NCBI GenBank assembly: GCA_947179485.1
Contig: OX359246.1
Span: 13,950,001-14,014,000 of the forward strand
DNA length: 64,000 nucleotides
Reading direction: 5' to 3'
Source: Allacma fusca
Lineage: Eukaryota; Arthropoda; Collembola; Symphypleona; Sminthuridae
The notes below the pieces were generated by a model, which was given only the letters and a program-made list of their open reading frames with translations, did not search any database and was not told the origin of the DNA. Position numbers and translations under genes: made by a program. Positions 11,263 to 24,995 of this stretch are shown here, piece after piece. How positions within the stretch are numbered: the stretch's first letter is position 1; each line of letters starts with the position of its first letter.

Positions 11263-12500
11263 AAATGTGGGTAATTACAGATATTGTGGATATTTGGATG
11301 CAATACATATCGTATGATGAAGTGAAGATCCGAATAAGGTGATACAAAATATGCTGTAACTGAGACATCTAAATATTTTTTATCCCTAAATAAAAACGAT
11401 ATGAATAAAACAAACCAAATGTCATGATAATATGACCCCAGAGTATCGCATGTTCACTCAATATATGCATTGTTAATAAGAAATAAGAACAAACATTACC
11501 ATACAGTTTCGAGATGAATAAATCAAATAATCATGAAAAAAATTTCAATGTCAAGATTATATTTTTATTATTTATTTGATCATCCAGCCAGAGACCCTAC
11601 AGTCAGTGAATTCAAATGGTAATATGTTCAGGGGTCAAGTCTTGAATTTTACATGTAAGTAATTACACATAGTGTTAGGTTAGGGCTAACGAAGATCAAT
11701 AGATGTTATTGTGTCCTGTGCGTGAGCCGCATATAAACAGTAAAATACGTAAAATGAAGTCAGAAATTGTATCTTTGACTCAGTTAATGGAAGAAATGTT
11801 GACTTGTTTGTCAATGTCATGGTTGTCATCCGAAGTATCACTGGTTCATTCAATGCAATGGCTGATAAGAACACATAACTTGGGCTTATGGATCATAATA
11901 TATGTAGAAAATTGCAAAACTTTATTCTGCCTCTGAAATTTGTGTTAAAAAAATTTAATCTCCTGTTTTCTTTGCAAAGTCACAATCAGCTTGTGTTCAA
12001 TTTCTCGTCACGTTTTTGGAACAACGACAAACTGTGTATTCTCATCGTAATGAACTCCCAGCTCTTTATACGGGTGAAAATGTTGGAGTGCATCCAAGCC
12101 TATTAATCCTTAATTTTGCTCACTGTATAGTAATTCTAATTGCTCCGAGTGATCTTATAACAAGAGTGCACTTTACAGTATTTATTTTTACCTTCTTTCG
12201 CCCTCAAGCCTTTGGATGATAACTGAGCACATGCTACGATGACCCTTGTTGACTCTGACCTTTACGCAGAATCTGATAATAATTTCAATTAAAATCTCCA
12301 TCAGAAGCCTGTTTAAATATTTCCCAACACCTCATCTCCTGCATATATTTGAGACGGTCGGACCAGACCCGTCCATAAGCAGTTATTTGACCTCTTGACA
12401 CTCCAAATCCAAAAGTAAATCTATAATCTCAATTTTTAAATCCAAAGCATTCATCACCCGTTAACAAACATGGATATGCATAATTATACCCAAGATTACT
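11263..12500. other. Spacer between two genes, nothing else seen
   Basis: Overlapping short frames at 11686-12219 lack ATG-supported family resemblance, and splice signals around them are not consistent. I see no gene here. Confidence 0.45.
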
Positions 12501-12508
12501 AAAAGAAG

Positions 12509-12543
12509 TATAAAAAGCCAGGAGCTTTTTCAGGTTCTTCAGT
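12509..12543 (+). promoter_or_regulatory. TATA box and initiator of the secreted-protein gene
   Basis: TATAAAAA (12509-12516) is followed by an arthropod-type initiator TCAGT (12539-12543). The spacing from the first T to the initiator A is 32 bases, which is ideal. The ATG follows at 12595, giving a leader of about 54 bases. Confidence 0.75.
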
Positions 12544-12594
12544 AGCCTTGTATTTTCTGCTGTTCTGACCAAAGACCAAAAACATAATTCCAAC

Positions 12595-14647
12595 ATGAGG
12601 ACCAGCAGCGTTCTACTAACGGTTGCAGCTCTCTGCTGTTACTGTAAGTATTTTTCACAAAAAACAAAAATTTTTTAAATTTTTTAGAGTAGATTAAATA
12701 GTTTATAGTGTAATAATGCACAATATTTTATATTTTTCTTGAAACTGACTCTGAATTTGTGGTAAATGAGTAAAATATAATTTGGGCTTTAAATTTTAAC
12801 AGGTGCCGCGGGCCCTGCCAACAAGACCATTGTGAAGCGTGAGTTTTTATTTCTTCAAATCTGTATTAAATAAAACGCATTGTCTTATTAGTACAAAAAG
12901 TATTCAGTTTTTTTGTACTATTTGTCCAGAAACTTTCACCCTTGGAAGTGCTCTCCAAATGGCATTGGGCAGCGAAAACATCGATGGACTCCTGGAGACC
13001 AAAATCGTAAGGAAAAGTTATACCTTGCCTTGCAGATCTGAAAGTGCAGGGGCTGTTCAGTTCCAACGATTATCCCTTATGAAAACATGTGAATTTATTT
13101 TAGCTTTTTAAATTTTGTACAGACCCTCACCGAAGACCAGAAAAAAACCTGTGAGGGTAGGTTGGACGTTGCCACTTACTTCGGTATCCGTGGCAGAAAG
13201 GTCGACGGAACCAACAACAATTTCATCTACAGTTTATTCGACAAGAACGGAGTCATTTCCGGTATTCAAGTCTCCGTAAGTACCATATGTTCAAGAGCCT
13301 ATTGTAAAAAACATTCCTTATTTTTAGTACTTAAATTTAATCCTTTGAAAAAATGACATTGATAGACCCCCGTGGAGCAAGTGGACACTGTTGGGTTCGA
13401 ATACGACCAAGTCCCTGCTTTCCAGAAGGAAACCAAGGATGGAGTTGTTTCCTTTGTCATCACTGTCTACTTTGTTCCAGACCCAAGTAAGTAACTATAA
13501 TAGCTAAAACTTAATTTCATTTTAAAATATCCCTTGAAATTATGAAATAGCAAAATGAGAAAAAACTCTAAATTTCAACTTGATTTATTTTATCATAGGT
13601 GTGATCTGCACAACTGGCAGAACTGATTTTGACACTGCTGGTACTGCCAGTGGTTTGAGGCTTCAAAGTGGAACTTCTCCTTCTCAACTCATTGTTGCTC
13701 CTCTTCAACGTTCGGAAGCTCTCGCCAGTGGCCAGTACACCAACAACAAATGCTTCCCTGGAATGGGTGAGAACATTTCTTATAACTGCAGATGGAAATC
13801 TGTGTCCAAATATTTTTTAATTAAAAAAAGGGATTTGTTAGTTAAAAAATTGCTCCTAAAAGTTTGTACAACTCTGTACCTTATTATTGGAGCAGATTGT
13901 GGATACAGACGATATCAAGTCCTATGTACTTGAGACTTTCTCAAAAAAATATTTTGTGAAAATTATGTAAGCTTCTGTAACCACTGGATTTTTTTAATGA
14001 ACAGGTAACCACACCTTCAGTGCTGTTGAGACCTGGGAGGCACACCAATGCAAAAGAATTATCCCTCTTTTCCTCCTCCACAATGAGCTCGGTGAAGTGA
14101 TCGGATTAGGATTTGCTTGGACTGGTTTCTCCAACAGCAGCAAGTCTGTTTTTGAACATCCACCAGCCAAAGTTATTTCAGTGAGTATTGATTTTATATA
14201 ATTACAAAAACCCTATTTGCTTCCTATCAAGTGTGCAACTGACAGTATAAACTTTGAAAATATTATTGTGGTTTGAATACCCTCTCCAGAAAACTCATTG
14301 TATGTTGCACTCGTCAAAATGTAACTTTCATATTTTTATACGGAGAGAGCAAATGACAAATTTTGGTAGTTCATTTGCAAACTCTGAGAACTCATAATTA
14401 TATTTTATTATTGTAGACCATCCTTGGAGATGCTCCTCCTTGCGTGATTGCCCTGGCAAATGATAACAAGTTGACAACCCTCCACATCTTGTTCGTGAGA
14501 GACGTCTACAACTGTGGCTTCGCCCCGAGTGAGGTCATCGAGAGGTTCCAGAAATCCATTGACGACTTTGTGAACCGAATCAAGGAAGGCTACCACAGCA
14601 TTGTGTGCTTCTTCTGGCGAAGTTGCAGCAGCAGTAGTTCCAGCTAA
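12595..14647 (+). CDS. Secreted Cys-rich protein, function unknown
   Basis: Eight exons join in frame: 12595-12643, 12803-12838, 12930-13006, 13123-13275, 13366-13486, 13599-13766, 14005-14180 and 14417-14647, giving 336 aa. Residues 1 to about 17 are a signal peptide, with a hydrophobic core ending near C-C-Y-C. The mature chain has eight cysteines, an even number that fits disulfide pairing, and three N-glycosylation sequons (N-K-T, N-H-T, N-S-S). The C-terminus ends in a Cys-Ser-rich tail. There is no transmembrane segment or catalytic motif that I recognise. The strong TATA/Inr promoter, short introns and GC-richer codon use compared with neighbouring open frames suggest a highly expressed product, such as a gut, salivary or haemolymph protein; that is inference. 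A poly(A) signal follows. Confidence 0.88.
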
Positions 14648-14801
14648 ACTCAAAGACCTTAATGCACTACAATGTAATGCTGTAATTACATGTAAACCCA
14701 AAACCAGAAGCCCTGTTCGATTTTGGTGATTCCTGCAAATTAATCTGTTAACAATTCCAGCGTGAGTTAATTCTCACGGCAGTACAAAAAAGACTCCAAA
14801 A

Positions 14802-14811
14802 AATAAATAAA
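14802..14811 (+). terminator. Overlapping poly(A) signals of the secreted-protein gene
   Basis: Two overlapping AATAAA hexamers. Upstream, at 14761-14778, CGTGAG and CTCACG can pair around a 6-base loop in the 3' untranslated region. Confidence 0.65.
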
Positions 14812-17800
14812 AGCTTTGCTGTTTTTCCTTCAAAGGAAAAATTAGTGATGCACAGAGACACGCACGCATTGAAGTAATTATTTTCAATTATTTGCTCATT
14901 CCGCACACTGACACGATCCTAAATTACCCTCGTCTAAATTGTTATCCGTACCATTTGCATTTGTTAACCCGTGCTGGTTATAATTAAACACCAACCCCGT
15001 GGGAACAAAACTGTTAAAAATTTAGCCAACGATGTGCAGTTTCAAAATTTTGAAATTTTAATCTTACACAGATCTCCCTCATTTCTGTGTATACAGTCCA
15101 CTCTCTCAGTTAGAGATTATATCGGGAATTATTATATACAATAATAATTATTTAATTAATTTGGTTTGTTTTTCCTTTTGAAAAATTCGAAGCCACTTAA
15201 AAATTGGACAGCGTACATAATTTTACTGCTTTTTTTTTGCAAACGTTTTTATAACTTTTATATGACAAAATGCATGGACAAGATGTAATCATGTGTAGCT
15301 ATTTTTATGCACATGCAATATCATATGTAATAAATAAATGCCAGGGGCTCGGACACACTATTAATTTTAGGAGTTTGAAATTATTGCCAGTTTTTATTGA
15401 GAGTTATGACAGCTATTTGATAATAATGTCAATAAGATGGGGTTTAAAGGCGATAATGTATAAATTCAAAGGGTTAAGTTTTTTTTCAGGTGTTTCCCCC
15501 TCCCTACACACAGAGTTAGAATAATTATAAGAGGACAGATAGATAGAGAGAGAGAGTAGTATCTTTATACAGTACATGATTGTCTCGACAGCAATTCTAC
15601 TACAATAAATTCCCTGCTATATAAGTACACAATAGTATATAAATGGTTGCTCAAACACACGACATCAAATAAAAATCCGAAAAAAAAACATCGAAAAAAT
15701 ATTAATCCAGTCGCTTGATAAATCCTCTGGTAAATCTCCCCAAAACTCAGAATAAGGCACAAAATGGTTTACCAATGTTATTGTCTTCATATGATAATAT
15801 GGACTCTAACAAAATAATAACAATGTCCCCCCTCTCTTTATATATCTGTAATTATACGTACGCAATATAAATCTCCAGTATGGTCCCTTCTAGTATTTAT
15901 GTATACGTTGACCCATAATAAAAAAAATCATAAGATAGTAATTATTACTCAAAAAAAAAACAAAAGAGCAACCGTACTTTCAAAATTACATAACTCCTGC
16001 ATGACTACAACTTGCGGAAGGATTAAAAAAAAGGAAGATCCGAAATAACTGGGAAACACCTGGATTTTAAGATATTTTTAAAAGTTTTTATCTCCTATGG
16101 AGTTTTCCTATACCTACTATTCCTGTTAGTGATAGTAATTATATATAGTGCTGTGTAGTAATTAATGATATTACTTTAGTCCTTACACAAAAACTACTTT
16201 TAGGAATTGTACTCTTCTAACCATTTCTTTTTTTGTATTTTTACTGTTTTGGTTTGTAAACAATTTTTTATTTATGATAACAAAACACAAACGACAAAAA
16301 CAAAACTAACTTTTTTTGGAATCATCTCCAAACAAAAAAAAACCAAAACAAAACAAAAAAAAAAGAAATGATAATAAATTCAAAGCAAATAATAAAGGGA
16401 AACTAATAAATGGAAATAAAAAGAAGAAAAAAAAAACTTAAACACAATTATTATCGACTACATTTCACTTTTCATTTTTTGACTTTTGTTGTTCTTCTTG
16501 ATATTATAGTCCCTGTTTGTTATAAGCTATACATTTACTTTTTTTGGAATGCTATATGCTTGCGCGTTTGTTGATTTGTTTGTTGAAAGTGGCGATGGTA
16601 ATGTTGTAAATATAGATAGCTCTACATTATAAATTCTGGTAATTGATATTTTTTTTTCTAATTCCCTCCTCGTGTTTTTTTACAACTACTCTAACTTCCC
16701 TTTTATAGACTTACATGGATGCTGGGATTATTATTTGCAAATCCGCGGTGTATTCCTGCAGTAAAGGTGGCTCAGGTAGATATTTGATATAAAGTTAGGA
16801 GAAGTGAGTGCGCCACTGGCAATTGTTTATGTTGTTGTATTTAGATGTGTAGGAAAGCCAGAATATACATATGTATTTGATTGAACGTCATGCATCCAAC
16901 TTTGGTCTCAGCAACAGGTTGGAGTGGAAAAATGCTTGGATATGTTTTGATCCTCCTTGGCTGCCGGTGGAGATGAGAGCCTTTGATTTGCTTACGGTGC
17001 GAATGGACCGGGATGGTCACATGTCTAAAATTCCAAATAAAAACATTATCATTAGTACAGAAAAAATCCTTTAAATTAATGCCCCCTCAAATCCTCAAAA
17101 ATCTCCCAACACAAACTACAAGAAATATTTTCAACCCCCAAAATTTCTTTACTAAACATTTTTCCAGCAGGTTTGCTGGACTTGAAAAATGTTTTCATTA
17201 AATTTGCAAAACCTACAGCTTCAAATATGCATAATTTGAGGGCACTAAAAATTTTGTAGATACTAAAAAACCATTTGTTTCAAAACTGGGAGAAATTTCC
17301 TAACCTGTTGATTCAACTTGACAAAAATTTTTGACAATGCCTTCGTAAAATTTTGAAATTCATATAAATTTTGACATTTGAAAGCTATGGTAAAAATTTA
17401 ATGTGAGAAAGTATGACAAGCAATTTGATACATTAAAAATCTCTGTCTTACCTCAAATGAAGAAAGTGCTGGCGATGGATGAAAAAGTTCCTCCCGGAAA
17501 GATCACGGTCGGTGGAACATTTGTGATAGGGAATATAGCTCGGAAGTAATGCCCTGGAATGAAACTGGCTCTCTCTCTCGCACCCGGTCAAATATAACGA
17601 AAATGAATGGAAATTCTGGAAGGAGAAACAAAAAATCATTAGAATTTATTTACATTAAATACAGCACTCAAAAAACACGGGTTCGGATAAAAAATGACAG
17701 TTAAAAAATTGAAATAAATTTACCTTTAGCCTCTTTGAAGATAACCCTATACGTAATTAAAATGTAAAATGTCTCCCGAAAATAAATTGCAACTCCCCGA

Positions 17801-17833
17801 CAATGAAAAAAACAAAATCTCCTAAATCATAAC

Positions 17834-17874
17834 ACTCTCTCTTTCTTTCTCTCTCTCTCGCTCTCTCTCTCTCA
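17834..17874. repeat. Imperfect (CT)n microsatellite
   Basis: CT-rich run with a few TTTC and CG interruptions. Confidence 0.85.
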
Positions 17875-19249
17875 GAGTCATATAAGTATGAGTCAACTGG
17901 TGAAAATAATTGAAAATCCCAAAAAATATTGCCCTTTGAGAGACTTTTGAAAAATAAAATGGATTTCTCCGTGTGTAGAAAAATAAGTTACAGGCTACAT
18001 CCTTCCCTAAGATATTACAAAGTGAGACCTGCTACCCCGCAGAGTCTCAAGTCAGTCAGAGGTTTTGTGTGTGTGGGGGAGGATGTTGGTGCTGTGAAGA
18101 TCACAGACCAAATCCGTCCTCTGCCTGCCTGGCCCAGGCTTTTTAAACCTCATGGAGGAGTAAGTATCCATACACGCTCAATTGAGGCTCATTTCCTGAG
18201 CTGTGGTCCCAGCCCTAAAAGGGGGAGAGCACAGCCCAGAGATAGACAGTTAATGCACAGACAGTCCATTGTCAATACAGCCCATGCTCTATACACAATA
18301 TCCTCACTAACGTCCATACATATCTACAAAACTCATTCATACTCCATATATCTACATAAGCAGAGTTTTTAATTCCTACAGGGAAAAGTCACTACTTAAA
18401 ATATACCGAGCCGGTTTGGGGTTTTAAGGAATAATCATTATCCCCCATGTGTACTCAAACTGTTCTAATTATGCATACGGGGAAAATATATTCTAATATC
18501 CAGAAAGGACACCAATTCCTCCAAACACTTGCAACACATATCCAACCCTTCCAGAAGGAACAAACAGCATTAATTAATCTTTAAGTAATTACATGCAGCC
18601 CACTAGTAGTAATCTGTCCCTTGCATTTAAATACATCTGCACCGCAGCACACTACTCTGGATGCAGAGAGAAAAACGCATCTTACAGAAGTAAACACAGT
18701 TTTTATGCTCAGTGTGAAAAATAAGTATGTACGTACATTCTATAGATATAATTACATGTAATATTACGTAATTTTTTAAAAAAATCTTCAAGTATTTTCT
18801 CACAGGAGCTATATACTATCAAGTGCCAGTACTAAACCTTTTTTTACATATGTATGTATATAAATAGGACCCGCTTTACAGTATGTGTCTCATATATGTC
18901 TACCTCTATCATTTACACTCATAAGGGCTTGGCTCATGAGAAAATTCAACCCTCTGAGGATTTTTTGCTGGGAGGCCCATATCAGTATACATAGAACATA
19001 TATAAGAAAATAGGATTACATTGCAGTATACACTGTAATAGAGGACTATCTACAGAGACCTGGACGTAACCCACATGTTATGGTCCATGGTTGGAGGGTA
19101 AGCCTGCTTTAACGCCAGAGATTCTCATCCTCTTTCCTCTGTGTTTGTCAACAAGTTAAATCCACTCCCTTGGCTTCCCTCTTTTGAAATATGGTCCAAT
19201 GGTTTGTTCCATCCCTCTTTTCTCATATCTATTTTTTTCGAAATATCCC

Positions 19250-19255
<6 letters not shown>

Positions 19256-19312
<57 letters not shown>
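19256..19312. repeat. (CT)n microsatellite
   Basis: About 28 uninterrupted CT units. It creates spurious open frames encoding Leu-Ser or Arg-Glu repeats on the two strands. Confidence 0.97.
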
Positions 19313-19315
<3 letters not shown>

Positions 19316-22300
19316 GGAAATAAATAAAACGCAGAAAGTGTTTTTCCTCTCCATGCATTATCTTCTCCATTTGACTTTAAAAAGGTCATTTGGACTTCAC
19401 AAGTAATTGGATGGATGAGGAGTGTAAAGTAGCCTGATTCTTCTCCTCCTGCCTCTGTACTTGTTGTTGCCATGCCTGGTTTGTAATGAGGGAAACCTAC
19501 TTTAATGTTCCACACACAAGTGTTCTATCCCGCATTATGTAACTTAACTTCAATTCAGATCCCAGCACTATGGGAGCATCACTCTTCCCATACCAGCTTT
19601 TTTTTCGCACTTGGAAACAAACTTGTCAAGAGCAGCTTTCCGAAGCGAAACAATGGGTTTGAGTACAGACGTACCTATATGTATGTACATGTATCTAGAT
19701 ATGTGCATGGACGTAAATTTAATGTGTAATGTATACATGTACACACTGCCCCCAGGTATGATCAAATGTTAAACGAATGTTAAATCCAGAATTAAATTCC
19801 ACCTGCGACGCAGTAGTTTTGTGGAACATTTATGTTCTATTATGCTCAACTGTAATTGTGGGTATGTACATATGTGTTGAAGTATCAGGTGTGTGTACAG
19901 ATACGTGTACCTGACAAAATAAGCACTACCTGTGTGTGTGAGGATATGAGGGGAAAAAATTAGACTTGGCTCGTATGTAATTACATGGAGTCAAATGTAG
20001 AATAGTACTGTATTTACAACCCGTATCTTCCTCCTCCTCTGCATCACTGCTCATGTTTGCATCCTTTATTCTCTGGGAGTCCTCAACAACGCAACAAGTA
20101 GTTGTCAGGTGAGTTTTTGGGAAGGTTGAAGATAGGACGTAGTATTTACTCACCCTTTCCCTATACGGTCCATTATACTGACTCTGCAACGTAGGATTTT
20201 ACTCACTTGTTCTAAAGCTTACATTATTATACGTATAGGTTTAATTTTTTCCTTCCTTCATTTTTTTTATCATCCTTCTTGACGCACAAACTGGAATGTT
20301 CCATGGAATATTGTGTTCGTCCCCCCTCTGGGTGATAATTAGGAACGTCGTTAGCTCCATTGACAATGAGAGTGAGTCTCATTCTTAATTCTAGGTTTCT
20401 CAACGCATCTATGTATATATGTATACGTTTATATAATTATATGCTTTAAAGCAGCAAGAAAAATCCTGGGAATCAAATTTTGTTGGGATCAATTCTGAAG
20501 TGATTTTTAGTAATTACTTTGATGATATTTCATCAGCCAAAATTTTGAAAATTTAGATAAAATCCAGGAAATGATACTTGCAGTGGCTGTCCATTACAAT
20601 CGTAAATTGTAGGAAACACACGCAGGGGCAATTGAGCTTTGATTAAGGGTAGGGGTTGTTCCGGGCATTTTAGGGTTTTATTCCCTCAATTGAGGACCGA
20701 CGTCCCTTTAATTAAAGGAGTGTGTCCAAAAAGCTGTGATTTTCCTATTGAGGTTTATTATCCCCAATTCCGCATTAACTGGATTACAATAAGCGCAGAA
20801 TTTTTGAGTGTTTTATTTTAATGGGGTTGGGTTCAAACAGGAAATTGGATTTAATGTTATTGATTTCCAGAATGGCATTAATTATGTTTGTCTCTTTTGC
20901 GTTGGATTGTAAAGTAGTTACAAAAAAAGCTATTATTTTTGTTATTGTTGGAGGAAAAATTTCCTGGAAGGGGGTGGGAGAGAGAATTCCAAGGGAAAAA
21001 GAATTTTCTGGAAATTCATGTCCATTAATTGAAATTATGTATTGTTAAATTTTTGGGGGAGCGTGGGAAATCAGAGTAAATGGGGGCTGCTCGGGATGAT
21101 GGCTGTTGTTGACAATGGAGGAATAAATATATGAAATCGTAAACATGTTTTTTTTTATTCCTTGCATCATTATTGTCTGAGTAAATTATAGGGATCATAT
21201 GGTGCATCAAATAAGTCAACTCAGCCTATTTTTAGGTATGGACCCGTGTGCAAAAATCCTGCCTGTGTATGTGTAAGTATCCATATTTGTATTAATTCTG
21301 TCATTTTGGGGATTGAGATATTATAGGGGTGTATATTTTATCGTGACTGATAAGGGCAAGGATTGAGTGGAACTTTGTGTAGTAAAAAGTTGTAAATAAA
21401 TGCTGGCGTAAACATTGACTTCTTCACCCACGAATGTAGTAAATGTGTATATGTAGATAATAAAGCCTGTACAAAAAAATATCATCTCCAATAGTAGCTA
21501 TATACTTCTGGACTGTATGTACATAAATGTCTCCAATACTGGAATTGTAAATGCACACATTTCGTACAGCTTATGCATAGTAAATACGTAATTTTTTTAC
21601 TGATTAGTTTTTTGTCTTATCTATACAATTGCTTTACACAAGTGTAGTTTATATTACTTGCATTATATACGTGTGTTGCTCAAGGATTGATAGTAATGCA
21701 GAGGACTCCGTGATAATTTTTTTCAAATATGCTAACTCTGAGAGAAGTTTATTTTGCTACTGTGAGTGTCTGCCTATGACATGTTTGTTTTGATGTAATT
21801 AACATATGTGCTAATGTTTTTACTTTTTTCTTCAACCTGTATATGTACGTATTTACTTCTCTCTTGCAGGATTATTACTACTCTTAGCACTTAATTGTGA
21901 GGACTTTGAGTGCAATCCTTGTCACGGATCTGTAAATAAATAGTAGTCAATACTCAGGAGTTCGAAATGTTTGCGCTGAGTCATGGACAATTTATAGTGT
22001 CACTTCATTTATATAATTATACATAGATACGTATACATTGTAGTTGTAACAATTGTGAAAGAAATCATTATTTTCGAAGTTTCCAGCAATCCAATGGAAC
22101 ATTAGCATTTTTCTGTGTAAGTTTCCTTGAGTTAGGTAATTTTGTAGGTTTTTACGATTAAACATTTTACGGTCATTTTGCTTTAGTCTCTTGTTCCTCC
22201 TAAATAATTTTAATACTGTTCCTTATCCATCCCGAATATTTTGTACTCGTTTTTTTTAATTAGATAAAAATTCTGGTTTTTTTTTCGAATCTTCAGTTCT

Positions 22301-23164
22301 TTTGCAGGGGATGAAAAATGTGACAGATCATTAGGAAACATACATATTTAAATAAACCTTTGAGCCCAATAATTATTGGCAAGCTCAATAATTATGGTCA
22401 AGTCTACTAACGTTTCCTCTTAAAATCCTTCACTTGCAAGATGAGCCACTCGCTTCAATCTTTAGGATATAAAATCAGTGTAATATGTTTACTGTGAGGG
22501 GCAGATTTTTAAATTATTTTAAAACCGGAGACAATTCTAATTCAAACCATTGCATATCACATTAAGAAGCTATACACATAGCTCAGTTCATAGCTCATGT
22601 AAAGTTTGTTAGATATTCCAAAAGAAGATTTGAAAATGTCAATTATACTCATTGAACCAACAATTTGGAATTTAAAAAAAAATCTTAGAAATTTTTAGAG
22701 ATCACTTTCATGGGGAAATTTGAACAACTTGTGAAATTCATGTGATGAGAAATTCCAAATGTGGTAATGTTTAGGCTTGGAACCATTATAGGATCACATA
22801 CTGAGGGAACTATCCCAAGCCTATAATTTTGATAAGCATACGTGTTTGGAATTGAAAGAATTTTTACTGTGCATTCTCCCATTGAAGGCAGTCCTAAATA
22901 ACAAAATTTTACGTCGTGTGCACATAGAAGGAGCAGGATCAGATTTGGCCAAAAGGAAAAATGCCTGGGAAAAATTTGATCCTGAGAGACGGTCCTATTA
23001 TAAGGGGGTTTTATATGATCAAGGAGATGACTGTATCCTGCGTCTTAACTATACGCTTGGATGCTTGTTGTTTACGAATGTGGACATACATATATGTATA
23101 TAGCTGGAGTGTTCAACTGGCACTTTTTTGCTGACTGGAGAATGACTGTATGTTTGTGTGAGTG

Positions 23165-23187
23165 TTTGTGTTTGTGTGTGTGTGTGT
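23165..23187. repeat. (TG)n microsatellite
   Basis: Short TG-rich run, imperfect at the left. Confidence 0.8.
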
Positions 23188-24995
23188 TCTGGGCCAGAGC
23201 CGTGTTTATTATTTGTTGTTCCTGTGGATTGCGAAATTAACTAGGCTTAACCGGTTTAAAATCATTTCCGATGGCGTGAGCAATCTTTTATGGACATAAG
23301 CATGTGCTTTGTACACGGGGATTTTTTTACATCAAATATTAAATGTGATGGGTTGTTTTGAAATAGTACGCAACGTAGAGTATACCCAGGAAACTAAACC
23401 GGCCGGTTCAAGTGCTTGCCCACAATAATAACTATCTCTTGTCAGATTTTGGCAAAAACAATTTTTTCTTTATGGGCTTCATAAGCTGTAGCCTAAATTT
23501 TATATGAGATATTACTATCCCACATGCATTACACGTATTTTATTTAATTTACGTACACTCCTTTCAAGCTGTCTCCTGCATCTTCATCCATTCAGCGGAC
23601 AAATCCAAACATAATTTTTAGACTTCCTATAGATACATAATTACACTTATGATTCTACGTTGTTTATATAATGTTCACAAATGTATTATACATAGCTACA
23701 AAACATCATAGCAGGATCGTCAACACTCATCATTACAATTAGCTCATCTCCCTTTGGCTTTTTTGCAGAGAGTCATCCTCATTGCATAATTATGTGCAAG
23801 CTGTGACGCTGGATATGTTTGGACTTTTTACAGGGCTTGCAGATCATATTGTAATATAAATAAAAAGCATTTATGTACATAGTATTTACGAACGTGTAAT
23901 GATTCCTGTATGTGACAACTTTTATATGGAAGCTTCATTTCTCCTACTACTTTTTCTGCTGACTATAGATAAAATTTTGTAAGTAGTATTAATCTGTATA
24001 TACATATAGCTCTGTGCAAGATTTGTATCCTTTCCTTCCAATCCTTTCATATGCTGATCATTGCAAATTAACCTTCAACATATACTGTCAACGGTTTAAA
24101 GTAGATAAATAATATCATTTCAACATGTCATGAGTGCATCTTTCACAAAGAAACCTTTGAATTTTCCTTTGATCCTTGCGACCTGCAGGAAGGATTCAAA
24201 TCTTTTTTTCTTATTTTTTTTGAGAATTTTTTGAGATGAAAACTAGAGGAAGATATTTATGGGTGAAGAGGTCAAATTGAAATATGGTTTTCAGTTTCAC
24301 TACTAAAATGCAAAATGAGCTATTTGTAAGTGTTCAGGAATTATGCAGGGAGTTTTCCCTCTTTACAGATCTCTTAATTTCGGCTTTGCATGCGCTCTTA
24401 CGAGAAATTCACACGTAAGCGTATGAACATACGAGTAATTTGATATTCTGGGTCATAAGCTATAACTTTTCATTATTAATTTTTGGGAAAAGAGAATTTT
24501 TTTACAAAAATTTTTATACTGCCAAAGAGAATAATCTCATGGTGGAAATAGGAATCAATAATGGCTACTGCTATAATTTTTGGTAATCCTTATTATTACC
24601 CTTTGTAGTGGAAATTAGGGCCTTCGCCCGTACTTTATTATTTGCACTTAGGATTTTGACAGGTCAACCTCGAGTAAGTACTATTCTCTTTGACAGCTCC
24701 TTTTTGCTAATTCATAGGGCGTGTGAAAATACTCACTGGATGTTTCTCTGGCCCTTAGAGTGAAAATTGCCGGAGCATATCGGGAAAAATGAACGGATAA
24801 AAATCCCACGTATGTATCTATAGGTAATATGCACGGATCTTATAATAATAGCCGGATTTCCGAAGTTATGTTTCGGGTGGAGGCATTTCCGTTCATGGAA
24901 CAGGTTGTTTCGGACCTGTTCTCATCCGCCTTCATAGCTGTTTTTAAGGTTGGGTTTTTATACAGATCTGTATCTACCCCTTTCTGCTCCTTAAC

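Larger units (their letters stand above)
14812..24995. other. About 10 kb without a recognisable gene or transposon
   Basis: No multi-exon frame, transposase or terminal repeat that I can support. The region holds homopolymer-rich tracts (15600-16450), (CT)n and (TG)n microsatellites, and several TGTAAATA-like sites (near 21382 and 21930). Frames of 147 aa at 17929-18372 and 85 aa at 22846-23103 lack flanking splice logic and known motifs. It may be a regulatory domain, a long intron or a long untranslated region of a gene outside the window; the sequence does not decide. Confidence 0.45.

Noticed and set aside
11686-12219. Cluster of short overlapping frames
   Set aside because: They contradict each other in frame and strand; no splice logic.
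17929-18372. 147-codon frame on the plus strand
   Set aside because: No domain, no promoter or splice support, and composition like the surrounding DNA.
19125-19370. Frames over the CT microsatellite
   Set aside because: Dinucleotide repeat gives Leu-Ser or Arg-Glu runs by chance.
22846-23103. 85-codon frame that looked exon-like
   Set aside because: No plausible partner exons and no family resemblance.
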